DNA from: Jaltomata sinuosa
Taxonomy: Eukaryota > Streptophyta > Magnoliopsida > Solanales > Solanaceae
Direction: 5' to 3'
Assembly: GCA_003996215.1 (NCBI GenBank)
Contig: QJPP01003554.1
Span: 1-64,000 of the forward strand
Length of the DNA: 64,000 nucleotides
Shown here: positions 57,817 through 64,000 of the stretch, one piece after another
How the letters are laid out: the number at the start of each line of letters is the position of its first letter
Position numbering within the stretch: the first letter of the stretch is position 1
The notes under the pieces: model-generated
The model's database searches: none
What the model was told of the DNA's origin: nothing
Seen by the model: the letters and a program-made list of their open reading frames with translations, nothing else
Translations under genes and position numbers: made by a program

Positions 57817-59050
57817 TGTTGCGAGTGTCGGAAGAGGGATATATAGTGTAATTGAGATATACGGGGGACTCCTTCCATTGATCCTACATGCTGGGCCTAT
57901 AGGCACTGGAGGAGGTAAATATAATGCTACTGTCACACCTAGGTTCATCATATTACATCATATCATTCATATTATTTTTGGATCCACCCTTGTTTATTGT
58001 TTTCTCAGTGTACGCTCCGGTAGTGTGGGATGCCGGAGGATTTGTTTTCACTTATTTGTGTTCCTCGGGTGTATGGGTTCCCGTTGGCACTGTAGGTAGA
58101 TTAGTTTATTCTATCTTATTGTAGTGCTGGTTAGTGGCCTTCCGATCATTAGTCGATTAGCCTATTCTATCCTATGGTAGTACTTATGAGGTTACCTTTT
58201 TGATTATTCTTATCTTGCGAGTTGTGTTATTAACATGATTTTGTTAGTAGTATTGTTTAAAGCATGAGCATGTTTACTTGTCTTTCCTTCCTTCCCTTTT
58301 ATTTGAGATTATCGGTATACTGCCATACTTCTTAAAGTCTTTCTTTATATATTATTGTTGCAAGGATCCAAGTGCGTTCTCCTTTTCTTCACCTATGTTC
58401 TGTGATAAATATCTCTTATGGCTAGCATAGTATGATTGTTTTCTCTTTGTCTTCTATATGTGCTAGTTTTTGTGTGCTTTCCTTTTTTTGCTTCTGTGAC
58501 TACTTTCTTCATTGTCTGCTATTTACTGCTTTTATATCTTATATGCGCTCAATCGGCCTATGATGCCTATTGGGTACCCGTTGCTTTGCAATTGATGCTC
58601 CTACTACACTTCTGCATCTTCCTGGTGCAGATTTTAGTGTGAGCTATCGCCATTGATCGCGTGGATACTCATGCAGCTCTTGGACATCCGAGACTAGGGT
58701 GAGCTTCTGACGACCAGAGCTTGACCACATCTCCTCTTTTGACACTGTTTACTTTTTTTTATTCGGAAACAGTTGTATATTTCTATTTTGTACCTTCTAA
58801 TATTATGTATCAGTTAGTAGTGGCTCTTGTACTTTTGATACCAGGTCGTGGGATAGTGTAGTTTTTTTAGATGTATATTTAGGTTGTTCCCCTTCCGCGT
58901 TACTTTATTTATCTGCTTTCACTTATTTCTGCTTATTGTGCATGCTTGCTTAGGTAGTAGCTCATTACTAACCGTTCCAGACAAAGAGAATTGATTCACG
59001 TACTAGGGGATTATTAGTTCCATCATTATCTGAGAAATTGGATCGTGACA
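57817..59050 (+). repeat. LTR X, fragment B (3' end)
   Basis: Aligns with 49285-50030 of fragment A, then extends about 400 bp further to GGATCGTGACA at 59050, a good LTR end. No primer site follows, so this is the outer end of a 3' LTR or solo LTR. Nothing here looks coding. Confidence 0.7.
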
Positions 59051-60133
59051 TTCTTTTTGAGATATCAAATTATTTTCTAATAATCCCCTACACATCTCAA
59101 AAGAATAATAAGGAATAGAACGAAAGAAGAAATTTTGTTGAATTTTCACATATGAGTACAATGTGTCGAATCTGATATCGCTATTCTATGAACCAGACCT
59201 ACGTAGTATAAGATTAAACTTACAAAATAATTGGTGAAGTTTAAAACTTCTATGAACCAAGAATTTTTTGGTAAGCTTAGGGTCTTATTCTATCACATTA
59301 TACTCGCACAATCTTTGTTGTTGTCGCAATTTTTTCCTAAGAGGCCATGCGCGTGTCCTGGTATTCATGACTGCTCTAGAAACTTGTCACAGTTTCATAA
59401 AAGCAGCACAACTCCACATTTATGTAGGTCTAATCATCAAGTGTATTTTGCAGAGCAATACACTACCTATAAAGGATATGATTTGGATTAAGAGTATAAC
59501 TCAACCCTCACTTTGCCTTGAATAATTGCACTATATTCACACATTATAGGAGGAAATTTTTTTAATAGTGTATTTTTTTATCAATTAATGATTTGTTATT
59601 ACCCATATGAAACTAATTCGTGGGATCTCCAATCACATAGGTTAGGTTACCATCATTGTTGATCTTCTCCAAATGACTAAATCTCACTCTCCTTGATGCT
59701 TCTTTTAGTCTGTCAATTAATCAGATTCACCTCTGACTACGAATAATTTATGTAATAATTTTATCTATAGTAGCTACTTTATCACATTATATCTCAAATA
59801 AATGTGCTTACTTTTGTCATTGAAAAGTTATTTTTTGTTGCAGCCATGACAACCACAATGTGTAGACTCAAAATTAATAGGTTGGTTATATTTCAATTGA
59901 AATACTCACTAAGAGGTCTCTTAACCACTCAACCTCATTACCAACCAACTCCAAAATAGAAAATTCAGATTTCATATTATGACACCCTTACTATGGGTAA
60001 TCATGTAATCACTAATGGACTTTGTCTCATAGAATTAGAAATTCAGTTAGCATCATTATATCCTTGTAATACAATGCACTTTATTTAATATCAATATTAT
60101 CACCAATAAAAATGTAAATCTCATCAATTTTTT
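59051..60133. other. AT-rich DNA, unassigned
   Basis: I see no gene, LTR boundary or tandem repeat here. Short open readings near 59231-59525 overlap in two frames and show no domain. It could be decayed transposon or original flanking DNA. Confidence 0.5.
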
Positions 60134-61915
60134 TGTAATGACCCTTCCAGTTATTTATGCGTTTTCACCTTCTTTACACTAATTGAGCTTTTATATAGCA
60201 GTCCCAAGTTATTCATGGCTTGTTGGGACTGGTATTTTGGTGTTTGGGCCGTTCGTTTGGTCTTTATGGTCATTTCCCTATTTAGAGCTTTAATGTAGGA
60301 AATTATTGACTTCAATCAACATTCTTAGCAATCGTGTTCGGAATCAAATTTTGATAGTTCCATTAGCTTCAGAGCATGGACTTTGGTCTAGTTGATCCTT
60401 TGGTCGGGATTCGAGAGCTTTCGATTTAAAATTCTCTCTCGTTCTATGTTTTTATGCCAGTTAGGCTTGTAAGGTTGACTTTGGTCAACATTTAGAAAAG
60501 ACGGCTTCAGATGGAAATTCCGTCAACACTATTAGCTCTGGAATGTCATATTTGGGCTAGAGGGACCATTGGTTTGGGTTTCGAGGCTTCCAGACTCGAT
60601 TTGGCATTAGGTTTCATTTTGGTTTTAGTTGGACTAAAGGTTAGTTTTGGGCTCGGAGCCCACTTTTCGCTAAATGGACCTCCATTGGGATGTTCTCAAT
60701 TCCATTGAGTTCGAAATGCCATTTATAGTTGAATAGCTCAGTTTGTTTGTGTTTGCGGGACCCCAGATGCATTCTCGGGGGTCCATTGGTTGAAATTTTC
60801 CTAAGTTGGCTGCATCATGTGCTAGGTTCTGGTGTGGCACTGCAGCATGCGCCTGGGCTGCGCCTGCACTAGCGTGCCTGTGTGCCTGACCGCCTTGGCA
60901 TGTCAGCGCCCCTACGGTAGCCTGCCCACCTCGGCGCCAGCGCACCTCGGCGCCAGCGCACCTCGGCGTTGGCAGCTTAGGTAGCTGGCCATCCCTTCTC
61001 CTTTCATTCATTTCCTATTTTCCCAAAATGTTTCCTCTCATGATTTTAGCCCCAAAACCTCCATTATTCACACTTGTTCATTCCAAAGGTTGGAGGCATA
61101 TATATTTTTGGTCCGTGCTCATTTGTTGGCTTCTAATTCGGTAAGTTCCCTCTTTAATTCTCGTAATTTCTTCTTTGTTTCCTTCTTTTGTTCTTGAGCT
61201 TATGGGCTATTTTTGAGCCTTTCTTGCTGGCCGTTTCTGCTCATTTTTGGAGCATGTCCTCCCAGGTATATTGAAAACATCGTGGTGTTCTTCATTTCTG
61301 GCTTAGGTAGCGAGGCCCACAGGCCCGCTTGTGACCTAAATTTTAACCCGACTATACTTCTAGAATTATGGGTACCGTTGGCTTTGTCTTAACGAGTTGT
61401 TTATTGTTTTGATAGTTTGTTTGCGATTTGAGGCTTTTCGGAGCAGTTCGAGCTTGGACGACGTTGTTCCAGCAGCTAGTCATCAGACGACAGGTAGGTT
61501 ACGGTATTCCCTACCTTAGACTCTGTGTATATAAGCTATAACTATATTAATTGGCATCCTTTTGATGGGTACTCTAGGTTAGCACCCCAGACATTGTCCG
61601 TCCTTTTTGTCTATAATATTTCTTACGTTAGTTGTAGTATTCAATGTAGTGTTGTAATATTATCCTTGTGGCCCCATTTGGCCTTTGTATATGCCTTTGG
61701 ACCGTAGATAGTGGGATATTAAGGAATGTCCGCGACTCTCAGACATTGAATTATGATTTTATGCTGGGTATCTATGTTGTAGAGCTGATTGAGCCTGTGC
61801 AGGGCCGATAGGTTGATTGTGAGTCGTTGGGCTATTGTTTGTTTGCAATCATATAATTTATGCAAAGGATCATATCATTCATACAAAGGATATCATTCAA
61901 GAATGTCATTCCTTT
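60134..61915 (+). repeat. LTR X, fragment C (5' part)
   Basis: Begins TGTAATGACCC at 60134, a plausible LTR start. It has a GC-rich patch at 60830-60975 with a 16-bp repeat (CACCTCGGCGCCAGCG, two and a half copies) and CATATATATTTTT near 61095. From 61138 it matches A1/A2: TCGGTAAGTTCC, TTTTTGAGCC and GACGACAGGTAGGTTACG. Homology ends near 61915, so the 3' half of the LTR is missing. Confidence 0.75.
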
Positions 61916-62127
61916 TTTTTATATATATTAGTTGTATCATTTCAAAAAAAAAATATGAATTACGTGTTTTGATATTTTTTTTTTGCCATGTCAACTGTTA
62001 GGGTGGTATTTAATTACTTGAAAGTTGTTTAGGGGGGTATTTAATTGACCGTGAAGTTAAAGGTCTAAAGTAAGTTTATTAGATAAGTTTAGGGGTGTTT
62101 TGATGTCTTTTCTCATTAATGTAAGAA
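61916..62127. other. AT-rich junction DNA
   Basis: Contains runs of T and A and a near-direct repeat (GTTAGGGTGGTATTTAATT and GTTTAGGGGGGTATTTAATT, about 30 bp apart). May be a fragment of a small transposon. No gene. Confidence 0.4.
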
Positions 62128-63080
62128 GAGAGAAGTGTTAAAAACAACTCTGAACTTGGTGCGAATTATTACTTTCATCCCTGAATTATACCTAGTATTA
62201 GAAACACCCCTATACTTGACTAAATAAATTTAAAAATGCCCCTGATCTGTCACATGGAATAACAAGTGGTTTCAAATTCTTGTGGACGCGTGAGAGGCTT
62301 AATAAAAATGCCACATAAGCATTAAATGATAGAAAACTCAATTTTTTACTTTTTCCTTTAGCCCTTCTTCTTCCTATTTGAGTTTTCCTATATTAAACAC
62401 ACCCCTAACCAACTTTTCTCTTTAATAGCTAAATTATTTAATCTCAATTATTTTGATTACTATTCTTTGTAGATATGGATTGAAGAAGACACGAGATAGT
62501 TGATGAGATGAACAAAAGACACGATCGATTCCAAATTAGAGTAGGAAATACTGGCGAACGAAGTCCTAACAAAAACAAAATTGAAAACCTAACAGAACCC
62601 AAATCAACTACTTCAACCATACTAAATAAATTATAAATTAAAATGAAGGAAGATTATTACCGATACTTTTATCAAAGTTTTCTAGATTAAAACCCTTTGA
62701 TTTCCATGAAAATCAAAGGGGGTTATGTTGTCCGATTGTGAGGAAATTCTGAGGGGGAGGGGAAAAAATCTAGATTTGTGAGAAAGTGTGTGGGGGGAGA
62801 AATCTAGAGATGTGAGAGAGTGTGTGTGGGGGTATTTCATTGGGTAGGATTATTTTAGTAATTTTTTACTTTAAATGTCTATGTGGATGTCACATATATA
62901 TCACATCAACAAATAAGTCCAGTTAGACCGTAAGTGTACACACCTTACTTATGTATGACAAAACAGGGGAATTTTTAAATTCATTCAATCAAGGATAAGA
63001 GTGTTTATAATACTAGGTATAGTTCAAGGATGAAAATAATAATTCGTGCCAAGTTTAGAGGTGTTTTCAATACTTCTCTC
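62128..63080. mobile_element. Non-autonomous DNA transposon with long TIRs, Mutator-like
   Basis: 953 bp. The first roughly 115 bp (GAGAGAAGTGTTAAAAACAA onward) and the reverse complement of the last 115 bp agree at about 80% by eye. They share ACTTGG, CGAATTATTA and ACCTAGTATTA words. The flanks ATGTAAGAA (62119-62127) and ATACAAGAA (63081-63089) match at 7 of 9 bases, as an aged 9-bp target-site duplication would. Long TIRs plus 9 bp suggest the Mutator superfamily. No transposase; the interior has only a GTGTGTGGGGG-type repeat near 62785-62835. Confidence 0.7.
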
Positions 63081-64000
63081 ATACAAGAATGATGACTATT
63101 TAGTTTGTATACATCTTTGCAGTAAAACTTTTATAATTATCACACTTTTGATTATTAAAATCTAGTAGACAATTAAAAAAGGTAAAATCTATTGTAATTA
63201 AGGACCTGTTTGGAAAATTACCCTGGAAATTGAAATTAGTGTAATTACACAGTTTGACTTGTTTGGTTGGCCAAATAGGTTAGCAGGTAATTGAGTGTAA
63301 TTGACATGAGATAATTACACACTTACACTCTCCAATTTTCAGGGAGGAGTTGTAAATTCCTAATAATTACATGGTATAATTACAAGGTTACTTTTTAATT
63401 TCTTCCTTTTATTTTAATTTTAATTTATTTTTTATTTCTATTTTTTTTATTATTCTAATATTTTTTAAAACTATATATTTTATTTTACATTATTTATATT
63501 TCATTTCCTTACTTCTCATTTTTTAACCTTTACTTCTTGTGATTCCATGCAATTATTCGTATTATTTATTTTTTATTTATTTTCTTGCATTTAGCATAAT
63601 TGTGTTAGTATTCTAATTTTTAAATTAAAATTAGAATTCATTGTTGAATAAGGTTATGGACTTACGTTTTCCTTTTTTTAATTATATTTATGAACGTTAT
63701 GTTAAAATTTGACATAAGAGTATTATGTTAACTTTTTTGTTTTGAATTTTGAACTTATGTTATACTTTCGATTTTAATTTATTTATTTTAGTGGTATTGA
63801 CTTGATATTTCATATTGCAAGTCATTTATTTTTCAGTTAGAATTGATAGATTATCTTTGTCAAATGATTTAATAATTTTATTTATAATATTAATCTTTTC
63901 GTCAAAGATACATTTCATGATTTTCTCAAAAATTATGTACTTTTAGTTTTTATGATTAATTTAATTAAAATATACTAATTTAAAAAATATATATTAATTA
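63081..64000. other. AT-rich DNA with possible MITE fragment
   Basis: 63195-63400 begins GGACCTGTTTGG and has several GTGTAATTAC/GTAATTACAC-like words in both orientations, as in some small plant MITEs, but I could not define both ends. The remainder is very AT-rich with no gene. Confidence 0.35.

Noticed and set aside
59051..60133. Suspected decayed Ty1/copia fragment on the minus strand
   Set aside because: Six-frame reading shows no copia RT, RNase H or integrase motif that I could support.
60670..61011. 113-codon minus-strand ORF over the GC-rich patch of LTR X
   Set aside because: Explained by low stop frequency in a CG-rich repeat patch. No start context or domain.

Overview
This is repeat-rich plant nuclear DNA with no host gene that I can recognise. 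Family-level resemblance of the gypsy pol proteins and LTRs points to Solanaceae (pepper, tomato, potato or eggplant type). I cannot name the species. The window looks like pericentromeric heterochromatin: almost every base belongs to Ty3/gypsy LTR retrotransposons inserted into one another, and all coding regions carry stops or frameshifts. Labels E0 to E7, A, B and C are mine.

Layout. 1-2725: 3' end of a chromodomain (Tekay/Del-type) element E1 with its 3' LTR. 2726-5080: an LTR scrap and a badly decayed plus-strand gypsy relic E0. 5080-20110: a minus-strand Tekay element E3 whose 3' LTR is split by another complete minus-strand Tekay element, E2 (5473-14982, TSD TGGAG). 20115-50030: an LTR of a long-LTR family X (fragment A), interrupted by a set of nested insertions. 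X contains E4 (20557-48123, TSD GAGCC, minus strand, no genes). E4 contains E6 (25668-44495, TSD AGTTT, plus-strand Tekay). E6 contains E7 (28845-38645, TSD GCAAG, Athila-like element with gag but no pol). 50031-57816: a 5'-truncated TAT/Ogre-type element E5 with protease, RT, two RNase H domains and integrase, followed by a 3' region with tandem repeats. 57817-59050: X LTR fragment B, the true LTR end. 60134-61915: X LTR fragment C, the true LTR start. 62128-63080: a Mutator-like non-autonomous DNA transposon with long inverted repeats. The remainder (59051-60133, 61916-62127, 63081-64000) is AT-rich and unassigned.

How the parts relate. E1, E3 and E6 are related Tekay-type elements with tRNA-iMet primer sites and C-terminal chromodomains. 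E2 is a second Tekay-like family. E4 shares LTR segments, leader and primer site with E2 but has no gag-pol, so it was probably mobilised by E2-like proteins. E7 likewise lacks pol and would depend on an Athila-type partner, yet it carries an extra ORF resembling the 'putative plant transposon protein' family. The main observations are the four-level nest supported by three exact target-site duplications, the pol-less E7, the different short dyad-repeat cassettes near the start of each LTR, and the X/TAT chimera.
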